A DNA stretch of 64,000 bases from Hydrogenophaga palleronii_A (GCF_031457455.1 NZ_JAVDWU010000005.1:248001-312000), one strand, 5' to 3'; positions 49,748 to 59,259 are shown, numbered from the stretch's first letter. A program made the numbers and translations. Notes: a model not told the origin generated them from the sequence alone.

Positions 49748-51268
49748 TCAACCCAATGGATTGATCACGCCCGCAGCAGGGATGTTGCCCTGGCCCTTCA
49801 TGCTTTCCACAAACTTGAAGAGGTCGGCCATGGTGAAGTGGTTTCCCGCCCTGGGCAGCGTGCGCGGTGTGCCAGCGTTGAGCACGCTTTCCGGATCGTC
49901 CTTGATGAGCCCGACGATGACCTCGGCCACGATGGTGCCCCCGATCGGGCCGAGGTGCATGCCCTCGCCAAGTACCTCGGCTTCTTTCAAGATGTAGAAC
50001 CACAGCGGCGTCTGGTGGCCCAGCGCGTGCTTCTTGATCACGTCACCCCCGGTGCCGCTTTCCAGTTGCTGGACGGAGAGCGGTGCGATGCCCATGCGGG
50101 CAGCCACCGCCTGGCCCGATGGCAGCTTGTAGTGCTTGGCGCCGCGGACCAGGTTGAGCTGGGCCAGGAACGGTGAGTCGTCGCTGTTGCCGATGCGCAG
50201 GCGATCGGTGAGTGCGGCGTCGATGGCGAAAGCCTTTTGCGCCGTGGCGCCCAGCCCATCGAACATTTGCCGCCAGTCGAGCAGCCAATTGGTGGGGTAG
50301 CGTGTGCCTCCTAGAAAGCCGCCATCACCGGTGAAGGTGAACGCCAGCCGGAAGTCCGCCAGCTGTGGGCCGGCGGCAAAATTGAACACCTTGTTGAAGT
50401 TGTAGGCGGGACGGACCATGCTGTGGCCAAAGCGGTAGGCGGCGCCTGCGAACTCCAGCGGCATGTAGGGCGAACGGGCCAGATAGCCCGGGCCGATCAG
50501 GTAGTGCTTCAACTCATCAAGCGCGTTCTGCACATTCTGGGGCCCTGCCACCAACGGCAGGTACTCGTGCAGCACGATCTGCTGGTAGTGGTGTGTCACC
50601 ACCTTTCGCACATCGGCAAAAGAGAGTTCAGGGAATGTCAGGCTGACCGCGTTGTGGAAGTGAAGCATCGTGCGGTGAAGCTGCGCGACGATGAGGTTCT
50701 CGTCGTTGCGCTTGTCGCCCAGCACGGCTGTCCTTTCTGAGAGGCCGTCGGCAATGCGGGGCAGGTCGTAGAGCTCGCCGTCCATGGCCTGCACCTGGGC
50801 ATCGCCCCCACCCGGCGCGGCTGTGGGAACGCTCTGGACAGGCCCCACCAGCATCAGCGCCGATGCGGTGGTGGTGTTGCGCTGGTAGAGATAGGGCTGG
50901 TCGCGCGGGCCTGAGCCGTACATGCTGTCCAGATCGAGTGCCGGCGTGCGGAAGTTGACGAGGTCGTCCACGTCCACGGCGTTCTCGCCCAGGCTCGTGG
51001 GATCGAAGGTCATGTCGTGGTCAACGAACTGGCCGAAGTAGGTGAAGCCGGCTGGAATGAGGCCGTCCTTGCGTTCGGCGACGTGCATGGCCGCGCCCAG
51101 CTCCCGAAGGACCGCATCGTCCTTCACCGGGTCGCCGGTGGTCCATGGCACGGCGGCAAGTTCGGGGAAGAGCAGACCGAAGCGGCCCGGTTTTTGCAGA
51201 TTGCTTCGGGTGGGGTTGGCGTTCTCGGTGCTGTACCCGTGGCTGCGGGCGTGGGGTTTGTGGTCCAT
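49748..51268 (-). CDS. Animal-type haem peroxidase family protein
   Basis: 506 residues. Distal region YFGQFVDHDMTFDPTSLGE with the catalytic/haem-linking His-Asp; catalytic Arg region RTPALDLDSMYGSGP; proximal helix AAYRFGHSMVRPAYNF. This matches bacterial members of the cyclooxygenase/myeloperoxidase superfamily. No signal peptide is evident. Start MDHKPHARS (51268) follows AGGAG. The MITE ends 15 bp after its stop codon. Substrate unknown. Confidence 0.83.
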   Translation of the reverse strand: MDHKPHARSHGYSTENANPTRSNLQKPGRFGLLFPELAAVPWTTGDPVKDDAVLRELGAAMHVAERKDGLIPAGFTYFGQFVDHDMTFDPTSLGENAVDVDDLVNFRTPALDLDSMYGSGPRDQPYLYQRNTTTASALMLVGPVQSVPTAAPGGGDAQVQAMDGELYDLPRIADGLSERTAVLGDKRNDENLIVAQLHRTMLHFHNAVSLTFPELSFADVRKVVTHHYQQIVLHEYLPLVAGPQNVQNALDELKHYLIGPGYLARSPYMPLEFAGAAYRFGHSMVRPAYNFNKVFNFAAGPQLADFRLAFTFTGDGGFLGGTRYPTNWLLDWRQMFDGLGATAQKAFAIDAALTDRLRIGNSDDSPFLAQLNLVRGAKHYKLPSGQAVAARMGIAPLSVQQLESGTGGDVIKKHALGHQTPLWFYILKEAEVLGEGMHLGPIGGTIVAEVIVGLIKDDPESVLNAGTPRTLPRAGNHFTMADLFKFVESMKGQGNIPAAGVINPLG

Positions 51269-51692
51269 CGTGAAACTCCTGACAAGCGCGGACGCGGTCC
51301 GCTCAGACATGGAATGGCAGATTCACTATGCGACTGGCTGCTTCCCAACGACCAGATTCCGATGCAGTGCTGCTGTCGATCATCCGCCGCTTTGTCGGGC
51401 GACCGCGCTGTGGCGATTTCTTCCCGCGGCGGCGATGGTATGCCTGCGACTTGCAGCGTGAATCCTCCGATTGAGGGATCACGCAAGGTCGATCACTAAG
51501 GCAGCGGTGCCACAACGGGTTGACTGGCTCCGGCGCCATGGCTGCGCTCCAGGGCGTGGGCTTACGGACGGATTTCCGCCAGATACATGCGCACACAAAA
51601 AAGGTGTGGGAGCGCCGGCCAAAAATCGGGGGAAGAAGCCGAGAGGCATCTGGGAAAGGGCACGGAAAGGGTGGCCGTGCTCTCGGGTTTGA
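51269..51692. other. Non-coding gap of about 420 bp
   Basis: Between the peroxidase start and the SSB stop. Several short frames exist in all directions but none has a credible ribosome-binding site, family resemblance or codon pattern. It presumably contains the peroxidase promoter near 51280-51400. No clear palindrome or repeat recognised. Confidence 0.4.
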
Positions 51693-52037
51693 TCAGGCCG
51701 GTTCCGATCCGCTACCACCCACCGCCGCCTGCTTGTGGCCCACGTGATAGGCCGTCAGCACGTGGACCGCAATCATGTCCAGGCTGGGGCGGTGGTTGCC
51801 CTGCTTATCGGTCCAGACCTTGGGGGTGAGGGAGCCTGAGAGGGCAATGGCATCGCCATCGCCGAGGGCGAGCAACGCGGCGCAGGGGGCATCATCAAAG
51901 GCGATGACGTTGACGATGTGCTCTTCGTCGGCCTTGTTGCGCGCCAGCACCCGGGCCACGATGTACGAGCGACCCGTCTTGTCCACGCGCCTTGAGGCAT
52001 CGCCCATCAAACGACCTGCAATCAATCCGTCAATCAT
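51693..52037 (-). CDS. Short single-stranded DNA-binding protein
   Basis: 114 residues with an SSB OB-fold pattern: GRLMGDASRRVDKTGRSYIVARVLARN, VNVIAFDDAPCAALLAL, GDAIALSGSLTPKVWTDKQGNHRPSLDMIAVHV. Shorter than housekeeping SSB and lacking the acidic DDDIPF-type C-terminal tip; ends GGSGSEPA. Such short SSBs often belong to accessory elements. No replication or recombination partner nearby. Confidence 0.72.
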   Translation of the reverse strand: MIDGLIAGRLMGDASRRVDKTGRSYIVARVLARNKADEEHIVNVIAFDDAPCAALLALGDGDAIALSGSLTPKVWTDKQGNHRPSLDMIAVHVLTAYHVGHKQAAVGGSGSEPA

Positions 52038-52103
52038 GTGTGTGCCGTTTCAGGTGACGAGGTGGGTGAGGAGCATGCGCCCGAGGGTGGGTGTCGGCGT
52101 ACA

Positions 52104-52580
52104 TCAACGCGGCTTCTCAAACCCAGAAGCGATCCAGGCCTGCGCGCTACTCACCGTCAGTTTGAAGTTGGGCGGCACGGGCACGCTGGCCACCAGCTCT
52201 TCGAATTCGTCCACGGCGGTCAGAGTGGCGGTGGCGCCTTCCTCGTCGGGCACGATGGCCATCTCCACCCGGATGCGCTTGCCATCGACCGGCACGCTCA
52301 CGTTCTTGTTGAGTTCGGCATGGCGTTGCTGTTCGGAACGGCGGATCACCTCCCTGGCCGTCTTGACCAGAGTGTTGAAGGCGGCGGTGTCCAGCGGCTT
52401 GGGGTTCTTCTTGTCGCGACCCATGGTCCAGGGCCCCACCAGGGCGGGCTCGGCCTCGCCGTCGAGGTACATGGCCACGGCCCAGCCGTCGTCGTCTTCG
52501 TTCTTGATGACGCGGGCGGTCCAGTGTTCGTCGCTCCACACGCGGTCTTCGCGCACGGGCTCGTGGGTGTCGTGGTTCAT
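52104..52580 (-). CDS. Conserved hypothetical acidic protein
   Basis: 158 residues; family not recognised. Begins MNHDTHEPVREDRVWSDEHWTARVIKNEDDDGWAVAMYLDGEAEPALVGPW, with a later VDGKRIRVEMAIVPDEEGATATLTAVDEFEE. No signal peptide or TM helix; probably a soluble alpha/beta protein. Starts 3 bp after the FKBP stop, so the two are co-transcribed. Confidence 0.7.
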   Translation of the reverse strand: MNHDTHEPVREDRVWSDEHWTARVIKNEDDDGWAVAMYLDGEAEPALVGPWTMGRDKKNPKPLDTAAFNTLVKTAREVIRRSEQQRHAELNKNVSVPVDGKRIRVEMAIVPDEEGATATLTAVDEFEELVASVPVPPNFKLTVSSAQAWIASGFEKPR

Positions 52581-52583
52581 GGT

Positions 52584-53018
52584 TCAGCGGCTTTGCACCG
52601 CCAGCAGCTGCACCTGGAACTTCAAGGTGCTGTTGGGCGGAATCACGCCGGGAATGCCGCGCTCGCCATAGGCCGTGGCGGGTGGGCAGGTGAGGTCGGC
52701 CGTATCGCCCACCTTCATTTCCTGCACCGCCTGTGTCCAGCACGGCACCACGCGGTTCAGCGGGAAGCTGGCGGGCTGGCCGCGCTTGTGGGAGCTGTCG
52801 AACTCGGTGCCATCGAGCAGCGTGCCCCGGTAGTGCACCTGCACCGTGTCGGTGGCCTTGGGCTGGGGGCCATTGCCACTGGCGGTCCACTTCATGGACA
52901 CGCCGGAGGGCAGCAGCTTGTCGGCGGGCAGGGGCGTGGTGGTCTGGGCCTGGGCAGAGAAGGCAAAGGCAGCCAGGGCGGCGGCAACGAGGGCGGCAAG
53001 GGTGTAGTGGTGTTTCAT
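52584..53018 (-). CDS. Periplasmic FKBP-type peptidyl-prolyl isomerase
   Basis: 144 residues. Signal peptide MKHHYTLAALVAAALAAFAFSAQA. FKBP core VQVHYRGTLLDGTEFDSSHKRGQPASFPLNRVVPCWTQAVQEMKVGD and AYGERGIPGVIPPNSTLKFQVQLL with the active-site Tyr, Asp and Phe. Helps folding of exported proteins. Contains two Cys in the core (PCW, TCP). Confidence 0.87.
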   Translation of the reverse strand: MKHHYTLAALVAAALAAFAFSAQAQTTTPLPADKLLPSGVSMKWTASGNGPQPKATDTVQVHYRGTLLDGTEFDSSHKRGQPASFPLNRVVPCWTQAVQEMKVGDTADLTCPPATAYGERGIPGVIPPNSTLKFQVQLLAVQSR

Positions 53019-53110
53019 GTGGTTGGTGAGTGGCGATGGAGGGTGTGTGAGCAGGCAGCCCTGCTGAAGTTCAAGAACGGCTGGCCGGTGGGCTGCGGCC
53101 GATCTGGCGT

Positions 53111-55255
53111 TCAGGCGACCGATGCCGAAACCCGCAAGGGTAGCCGAAGCTCGAAGCAGACACCGTCGGCGGTGTTGATCGCCAGTATCGTGCCGCCCAT
53201 CTTGGCCATGTAGGTGCGGGCCACGTACAGGCCCTGGCCGCGTTGGTCGCCGGTCTGTGGCGTGTTCGGGTCCGAGACGCCGTATTCGAAGATGCGGTCG
53301 ATGAGCGCGACGTCGATCAGCGGTCCCTCGTTGGTGATGGCCACGACCGCCATGGCGCCGTCGGTGCGCAACTGGATCTTCACCGGCGTGTCAGGTGTGC
53401 GGTAGCGATCCGCGTTGCGCAATACGTGGGTGACCACGTCTTCCAGCGAATGTTCGTCGGCACCCACCCACACCGGCGTGGCCGTGCCGTCGTACCTCAC
53501 GTCGGCAATGCCGGCGTGCGGCGCGTTGCCCGCCACCAGCGCCAGAAACGCGTTCAGGTCCAGGGTTTCCAGTTGCAGTGGCGCGGCAGAAAACGCCTCG
53601 CTGGGCGAGGCCGTGCCATAGAGCACCCGCACCGCCTGCTGCATGCGCTGCACGTAGCGGTGGCTGGGGTCTTGTGCATCAGGGTGCAGCACCATCATCG
53701 ACTGCAGCGGCGACATGATCTCGTGCCCCACGGCGTGCCACATGTCGCGCTCCTGCTCGGCGCGGATGTGTTCGCGACGCACGCCGTCTTTCACCCGTTC
53801 CAGCAGCGTGGCCAGCGTGTTGGCCAGAATGCCGAGCTCGTCCTTGCCGCCCAGGTCTTTCACATCGAGCTCGCCCAGCCGGCGGTCCACCTGAGGGTCT
53901 TGCATGTTGTAGCGCAGCGCGGCGGCACGGCGAGTGAGCAGGGTGATGCGCCGCATCAGCCCCACTTCGATCAGCAGCCAGGTCAGCGCAATGGCCACCA
54001 GCATGGCGCCCACGTACCAGCTCATGCGGGTGGCGGTGGCGCCCAGATGGCGGTCCACGCTGGTGGGGTCGCCGGTGAGGATGAGCCGGTATCGCCCGGC
54101 CGGCGTGGTCACGGTGTCTTGCGCGCTGAGCCGCACGCTGGTGGCGCGGTCGTCCACCGGTGGCAGGCGCTGCATCAGCCGGGTGATCCAGGGTGCGACC
54201 GTTTCTTCGTTGTGCGCCAAGCCGGCCAGTTCGGTCACGGGCAGGTTGCCTGCGATGCGCACACGCTCTATGCGCAGCACTTCGCCAGGCGCCAGGGCCC
54301 CGGTCAACTCGTCCAGCGAAAAAGGCTTGAGCGCGCCGGCCTCCGCGCTGTCAAACACCGGGGTTTCACCTTCGGGCAGCCACTGCAGGCGCACCCGCGT
54401 GGCGTTCAGGTTGGCCGGGGGCCAGGGTGCCCGGCCTTCGGCAAACAGCTGGTCGCGCCAGGCCTCCACCGGCAGGCGGATCGACACCAGCGAACGGCGG
54501 TCGCAGAGGGGCAGGCTGTCGGTGACTTCGGCACATTCACCGTCCTGCCAGAGCCAGCCCCGGAAATCGCGCACCGGCCGGGCCAGCCGGTGCAGCGTTG
54601 CACCGTCGCCCGCAAAGCCGGTGAGGCGGCCCCTCAACCCGGCCCGCCCCGCATCCACCGGCACGCCGCGCCCGGCCTCAAACGGCGCCACCCATTCGTG
54701 CGACTTGCCATCCACAGTCAGCGTGACCCGCGCCCGGCTCACGGGCAGCAGGTCGGTCTGGCCGCGTTGGCGGGGCTGGCCGGGCGGCAGCACCAGATCG
54801 GCCACCAGGTAGAGAAAAGCGCCTGCGTAGGCCTGGCTGCCCACCGCCACACATAGCTGGTGACCATCGGGCCAGCGCAAGGCGCAGCCGCTCATTTCCA
54901 CCGCTTGCCGCGCTTTGAAGGGGTCGCCAAAATCCAGCGCTGAAAACGGCAGCACCACCGGTGTGATGTCGCCATTGACCAGCACCGGCGCATGCGCGTT
55001 GATCAGGGCGAGTTGACCGGTGGGGTGGCGCAGTTGCGCGCTGATGCTGGAGAGGCGCTGGTGAAAGCCGGCTTCGTAACGGTCGCGGCTGCGCTGGCGC
55101 TCTTCGGTCAGCAGGGTCACGGCCAGCGCCAGCGTGGCCAGCGCCAGCAGCACAAAGGCGCCATGGAACACCAGGCGCCGCCGAAACGCCGCCAGCGGCA
55201 GGCGCGGCAGCGCCAGCGGGGGCAGGGCAGGCACATCCAAGGGCCCGAGCTTCAT
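53111..55255 (-). CDS. Membrane sensor histidine kinase with unusual H-box
   Basis: 714 residues. TM1 about 27-50, a large periplasmic domain of about 360 residues with three Cys, TM2 411-434, then HAMP-like helices. The presumed phospho-acceptor is His511 in WHAVGHEIMSPLQSM, where canonical kinases read SHELRTPL. ATPase N-box VLRNADRY and G-box GQGLYVAR follow. Start at MKLGPLD (55255); the longer frame upstream covers a repeat. Likely partner is the response regulator at 55443. Confidence 0.78.
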   Translation of the reverse strand: MKLGPLDVPALPPLALPRLPLAAFRRRLVFHGAFVLLALATLALAVTLLTEERQRSRDRYEAGFHQRLSSISAQLRHPTGQLALINAHAPVLVNGDITPVVLPFSALDFGDPFKARQAVEMSGCALRWPDGHQLCVAVGSQAYAGAFLYLVADLVLPPGQPRQRGQTDLLPVSRARVTLTVDGKSHEWVAPFEAGRGVPVDAGRAGLRGRLTGFAGDGATLHRLARPVRDFRGWLWQDGECAEVTDSLPLCDRRSLVSIRLPVEAWRDQLFAEGRAPWPPANLNATRVRLQWLPEGETPVFDSAEAGALKPFSLDELTGALAPGEVLRIERVRIAGNLPVTELAGLAHNEETVAPWITRLMQRLPPVDDRATSVRLSAQDTVTTPAGRYRLILTGDPTSVDRHLGATATRMSWYVGAMLVAIALTWLLIEVGLMRRITLLTRRAAALRYNMQDPQVDRRLGELDVKDLGGKDELGILANTLATLLERVKDGVRREHIRAEQERDMWHAVGHEIMSPLQSMMVLHPDAQDPSHRYVQRMQQAVRVLYGTASPSEAFSAAPLQLETLDLNAFLALVAGNAPHAGIADVRYDGTATPVWVGADEHSLEDVVTHVLRNADRYRTPDTPVKIQLRTDGAMAVVAITNEGPLIDVALIDRIFEYGVSDPNTPQTGDQRGQGLYVARTYMAKMGGTILAINTADGVCFELRLPLRVSASVA

Positions 55256-55269
55256 ACAGCGACTCCGGC

Positions 55270-55442
55270 GCGCAATTGACCCAGTCCCGGCGCACAGCGG
55301 CGCAGAGGGTGGCACCACTTCTCCGGAGCGCGTGTCCGAATTCCAGAGCTCCCGTGGAACCGGCTTTGCCGGGCCACAGGGTGCGTCCCCCTCCCGCCGA
55401 AGGCGAGAGAGGGGGAAGACGCGAAGCGGCGCAGGGGGTGAT
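55270..55442. repeat. Dispersed intergenic repeat, copy C (reverse of copy B)
   Basis: On the minus strand it reads CCCCCTGCGCCGCTTCGCG, then GGGGGACGCACCCTGTGGCC and AAAGCCGGTTCCACGGG, matching blocks at 31613-31750. It separates the response-regulator and kinase genes, which would otherwise be adjacent. No gene. Confidence 0.7.
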
Positions 55443-56132
55443 TCATCTACTCCAACGAAAGCCGCGCATGGGCACGTTCTCCACCGCATCAAAACCCGGG
55501 TCCACGTCGCGAAACGCTTCTCGGATGCTGCTCACGTGCTTGCGCACGTTGTCGCGGTTGCGTCCGCTCTTGACCACTTCGAACAACTCCTCGTAGCTCA
55601 CCACCTCGCCCTTGCGCTGCACCAGCGTGGCCAGGATGCGCTGGGCCGTCAAGGGCAGGTTGATGCGCTGGCCGCGCCAGGTGGGGCTGCGTTGCCACAG
55701 CGGGTCCAGGCAGAGTTCGTCTGCCGGCACGGGCGGCGCGTCCGCCTGCCGCTGGCGCGCGGTGCGCAGGATGTCCAGGAAGGTTTCGACGAATTCGGCT
55801 TCTTCAAACGTCGTCTTCTGCAGGTAGTCCCAGGCATCAAGCGCTTTCATGATGCTGCGGTAGATGGCCGCCGGCATGGCCGAGACCACCAGCACCGGCG
55901 TGCCCTGGTGCAGCTTGTTGATGGTGTTGATGATGGCCACGCCGGCATGGCGCTCGCGCCCCAGCTCGATGTCGAGCACCACCAGGTCGTAGCGCTCCCG
56001 GGCCAGCGCGGCTTCGGCGCTGTCGCGATCGAACCACTGGTCGATCTGCATGTGCGGACGGGTCGCACGGATCCAGCCGCACAGCTGGTTGCTGGTCGGG
56101 CGGTCGTCTTCAATCACGGCGACTTTGTCCAT
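55443..56132 (-). CDS. Response regulator with winged-helix output domain
   Basis: 229 residues. Receiver with acidic EDD near residue 8 and Asp54 (VVLDIELG), Ser/Thr VVSAMPA and Lys132-type YLQKT. The C-terminal OmpR-like domain includes LTAQRILATLVQRKGEVVSYEELFEVV and NVRKHVSSIREAF. Start MDKVAVIEDD at 56132. Transcribed ahead of the kinase, from which it is separated by repeat copy C. Confidence 0.82.
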   Translation of the reverse strand: MDKVAVIEDDRPTSNQLCGWIRATRPHMQIDQWFDRDSAEAALARERYDLVVLDIELGRERHAGVAIINTINKLHQGTPVLVVSAMPAAIYRSIMKALDAWDYLQKTTFEEAEFVETFLDILRTARQRQADAPPVPADELCLDPLWQRSPTWRGQRINLPLTAQRILATLVQRKGEVVSYEELFEVVKSGRNRDNVRKHVSSIREAFRDVDPGFDAVENVPMRGFRWSR

Positions 56133-56297
56133 GCGCGGATTATCGAGGGGCGGCTGAGGTGGCCCTGTGAGTTTTTCTTCCCGGGCGGGCAGAAACACGG
56201 TCGCGAGCACCCTGGCGGCTTCCGGGGCATGTGCGGACCATTGCGGTCATGGTGCTGCCCATTGGGGGTGGCGCCCACCACCGCAGGAGAAACCACC

Positions 56298-57641
56298 ATG
56301 CTTTTGTTCGATGCCCTGTCCCGCGCCTGGCGCCGCCTCAGAGGCCAGCCACCCGAGCCAGTGCCAGACGCGCCGGAAACCGAATTCGCGCCTTCCGCCA
56401 GCGCACCTGCCACGGCCAGCGCGAGACCCTACCGCCCCATGCCTATGCCCCGGGTCGATCTGCAGCCGCTGGTGGTGGGTGTGCTGGTGGTGTCACTGGT
56501 CGTCGGAGCCGCCTGGGTGATGGTCAAGTACCCGCCGGTGCGGCAACTGGTGCCTGGCGAGCTGGCGGTGCGCAGCAACCAGCTGACCGGCGACACCACG
56601 GTCTGGCGCAGCGGCAGCCTCTGGGCCTGGCCCGGCATCCACCGCGTCACGGTGCACGACCTGCACGACCGCCACTGGGAGGCCACCGCCATGGCCCGCG
56701 CCGACGGGCCGGAGCCGGCGCAGACGGTGGAGGGCCTGTCGATCGGTATTGCGCTCAAGCTGCGCTACGCCATCGATGTGGAACAACGTTCGGGCGCTCA
56801 ACTGCACAGCCTGCCCGCCAACCTGGACCAGCAGATCGTGGAGCCGGCGGTGCAGGCCACGGTCTACAGAATAGTTTCCCGGCACACGGTGCGCGAGATC
56901 TTTTCGTCGCAACGCGGTCAGATCGAAGAGGCGATGGTGCGCGAGATCGGCACCCGGCTGGCGCGCGACGGCCTGGTGCTGCGCTCGCTGCACATTGGCC
57001 AGATCGACCTGCCTGCCGACTACCGGCGCGGCATGGAGGTGCTGCTGACCGAGGGCCTGGAGGCCGAGAAGATGCGCTACACGCTGGAGCTGCGCGAGAA
57101 GCAGGTGCGCGAAGGCGAGCTGAAGGCCAATGCCGACAAGGCGCGGCGCGAGATCGCCGCCGAGGCCGCGGCGCGCGAACAGATCATCGCCGCCAAGGCG
57201 CAGGAAGAGGCCATGAAACACGTGCTGCCCTTCAAGCAGCGCCAGATCGAACAGCGCAAGCTCGAAGCCGAAGCCGCCCGCGTGCAACGGGTGCAGCAGG
57301 CCAAGGCCAACGCCGAGGCGCGCGAGATCGAATCCCAAGCCGAAGCCGATGCGCGCCGCAAGCTGGCCGACGCCGAAGCCTACCGCCAGGCCAGCCTGGG
57401 CAAGGTGCAGGCCGAGCAGATGGCGGTGGAAGGCGCGCTCATCACCCGCCACCCGCTGCTGATCCAGAAGACCATGGCCGACCGCCTGAGCGACAAGGTG
57501 CAGGTGATCATCGCCTCGCCGCCGCAGAGCGGGGGCTTCATTGGCGACCAACTGCTGGGCACCCACACCGCAGCGGCACCCGCACCGCGTGGCCGGCAGG
57601 TGACGTATCTGGAAGACGAGCACCGGGTGGTTGAACGATGA
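56298..57641 (+). CDS. SPFH/prohibitin-family membrane protein (HflK-like)
   Basis: 447 residues. A Pro/Ala-rich cytoplasmic N-terminus precedes one TM (LVVGVLVVSLVVGAAWVM, about 56-73). The SPFH domain runs through VEPAVQATVYRIVSRHTVREIFSSQRGQIEEAMVREIG, followed by a long charged coiled coil (about 255-385). Similar to HflK/prohibitins that scaffold membrane proteases, but with no HflC partner; instead coupled to a gene for an exported protein. RBS AGGAGA. Confidence 0.78.
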   Translation: MLLFDALSRAWRRLRGQPPEPVPDAPETEFAPSASAPATASARPYRPMPMPRVDLQPLVVGVLVVSLVVGAAWVMVKYPPVRQLVPGELAVRSNQLTGDTTVWRSGSLWAWPGIHRVTVHDLHDRHWEATAMARADGPEPAQTVEGLSIGIALKLRYAIDVEQRSGAQLHSLPANLDQQIVEPAVQATVYRIVSRHTVREIFSSQRGQIEEAMVREIGTRLARDGLVLRSLHIGQIDLPADYRRGMEVLLTEGLEAEKMRYTLELREKQVREGELKANADKARREIAAEAAAREQIIAAKAQEEAMKHVLPFKQRQIEQRKLEAEAARVQRVQQAKANAEAREIESQAEADARRKLADAEAYRQASLGKVQAEQMAVEGALITRHPLLIQKTMADRLSDKVQVIIASPPQSGGFIGDQLLGTHTAAAPAPRGRQVTYLEDEHRVVER

Positions 57642-57667
57642 GCTCGATTCACAACGGAGCCAGGGAA

Positions 57668-59242
57668 ATGACATGCACAACCTCAAGACTGGTGGCTTTC
57701 GCACTCGCCGTGGTGCTGGCGTTCACCTGCGCGGTGTCGATGGCCGCCGCACCCGCACCTTCTCTGACAGTGGCCGTGGTCACGCGCGACATGGCGCCGC
57801 TGCGCGCTGCGCCGGCCGCGTCGGCCGCGCGCTCCAGTGTGCTCTGGCGCGGCGAGCTGCTGGAGGTGCGGGGCTTGCGGGGCGACTACGCGCAGGTCTG
57901 GGACCACCACCGCGAGCGCGGTGGCTTCGTGTTGCGCGAGCAGCTGCATCCCCTGCAAACTTCGGCGGCCAACGTGCCCGGCCTGCAGGCGCTGCTGGCT
58001 TTCGTGAGCGACCAGCCGGGCGCCGAGACGCTGGGCCTGGCGCTGGCGGCCGCCGTGATCCAGGCATTGCCCCCGCAAGACCTGCAGGGCCCCGCCGAGG
58101 CCGCCGTGCTCGACGCCATCGGCCGGCAGGCCGACCGGCTCGCGGAAAGGGCGTCGCAAGGCGCCGGTGAGCGCAGCAGCCAACAGACCACCCTGACCGC
58201 GCATCTGGACATTGCGGCCCGCCAAGGCGTGCGCTACCTCAGCGTGGCTTCAGGCGATGCCGTGGTGTTCTGCTACGACGGCGATGCTTACCGCCGCCTG
58301 CTGGCGAACCGGCATGCCACGCCGGATCAGCGGGCCCGCGCGGCGCTGTCGCTCACGCGCCCGGACTGTGTGGCCGAACCTGTGCGGCCCGCCGAACGAG
58401 AAGCCCTGGATCAGCAGCGGGATGCCGTGCTGGCTCAGATCGGCATCGAGGGACTGTCAGCGCACTGGGCCGCCCGGCTGAAGGTCCGGCAGGCCGAGGT
58501 GCTCAGCCGGCTGGCCTTTGCCGCCGCCCGGCGCGGTGACGCCAGCGCCGCCAGTGCCGCCGCCCGCCTGGCCCTGGATGCCCTCACCGCCGTCTCGCTC
58601 GACGACCTGTCGGAGGTCGACCAGCGCGACCACCGCGAGGCGTTGCTGCGCACCAACGCGGTCCGCTGGGCGGCCATGCCTTCTGCCACCACCGTGGCGA
58701 CAGGCTTGCCGTTGACCGTGCACACCCAGGCCGACGGGCAGACCTGCGTGAGGCTGCATGAGGATCCGCGCGCCGACGTGCCCTCCAAGAAGCGGCCTGA
58801 CGGCAAGGCCGCCATGAAGCTGGTCACCGACAGCCCCCGGGAAACGCTCGTCGAGCGTTGCACCTGGGGCCAGGTGTGGGCGGCGTCAGCCCAGCGCAAC
58901 CGTGAGCGCAACGCCATCGTGCTCGCGGTGCAACCCATCGACGGCTGGCGCGAACTCTGGGTGTTTCGCCAGACACGCCAGGGCTGGGAGGTGCTGGTGC
59001 AGCCGCCGGCAGCGTTGCTGCCGGGTGTGGGTTTCGCCGAGTTTGCCGGCTGGGTGCCTGGCGGCAAAAGCATGCTCGTGGCCCGGGAGGCGGTGGCCGA
59101 AGGCCGAACCATTCGCCGATTCGAGGTGGTGAGCCTGGACACGCTGATTCCGGAACGCACCGCTTTCAGGCCCGATGCGCTGGGGGCTTTCAACCGGTGG
59201 TCCGATGCCGGCTGGAAAGGGCAGTCGCTGGCGCTGCGCTAA
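57668..59242 (+). CDS. Exported protein with N-terminal SH3-like domain
   Basis: 524 residues. Signal peptide LVAFALAVVLAFTCAVSMAAA; then MAPLRAAPAASAARSSVLWRGELLEVRGLRGDYAQVWDHHRERGGFV, an SH3b-like domain. The remaining 400 residues are unrecognised, helical and Ala-rich, with a C-terminal beta-rich part (GWVPGGKSMLVAREAV). GGAG 8 bp before this ATG supports the start; an ATG at 57638 overlapping the SPFH stop is an alternative. Probably works with the SPFH protein. Confidence 0.68.
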   Translation: MTCTTSRLVAFALAVVLAFTCAVSMAAAPAPSLTVAVVTRDMAPLRAAPAASAARSSVLWRGELLEVRGLRGDYAQVWDHHRERGGFVLREQLHPLQTSAANVPGLQALLAFVSDQPGAETLGLALAAAVIQALPPQDLQGPAEAAVLDAIGRQADRLAERASQGAGERSSQQTTLTAHLDIAARQGVRYLSVASGDAVVFCYDGDAYRRLLANRHATPDQRARAALSLTRPDCVAEPVRPAEREALDQQRDAVLAQIGIEGLSAHWAARLKVRQAEVLSRLAFAAARRGDASAASAAARLALDALTAVSLDDLSEVDQRDHREALLRTNAVRWAAMPSATTVATGLPLTVHTQADGQTCVRLHEDPRADVPSKKRPDGKAAMKLVTDSPRETLVERCTWGQVWAASAQRNRERNAIVLAVQPIDGWRELWVFRQTRQGWEVLVQPPAALLPGVGFAEFAGWVPGGKSMLVAREAVAEGRTIRRFEVVSLDTLIPERTAFRPDALGAFNRWSDAGWKGQSLALR

Positions 59243-59259
59243 AGCCGTTCAGGCCAGCC

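Noticed and set aside
53243..54856. Plus-strand open frame of 537 codons opposite the histidine kinase
   Set aside because: Antisense shadow; the kinase on the minus strand has recognisable TM, H-box and ATPase motifs.
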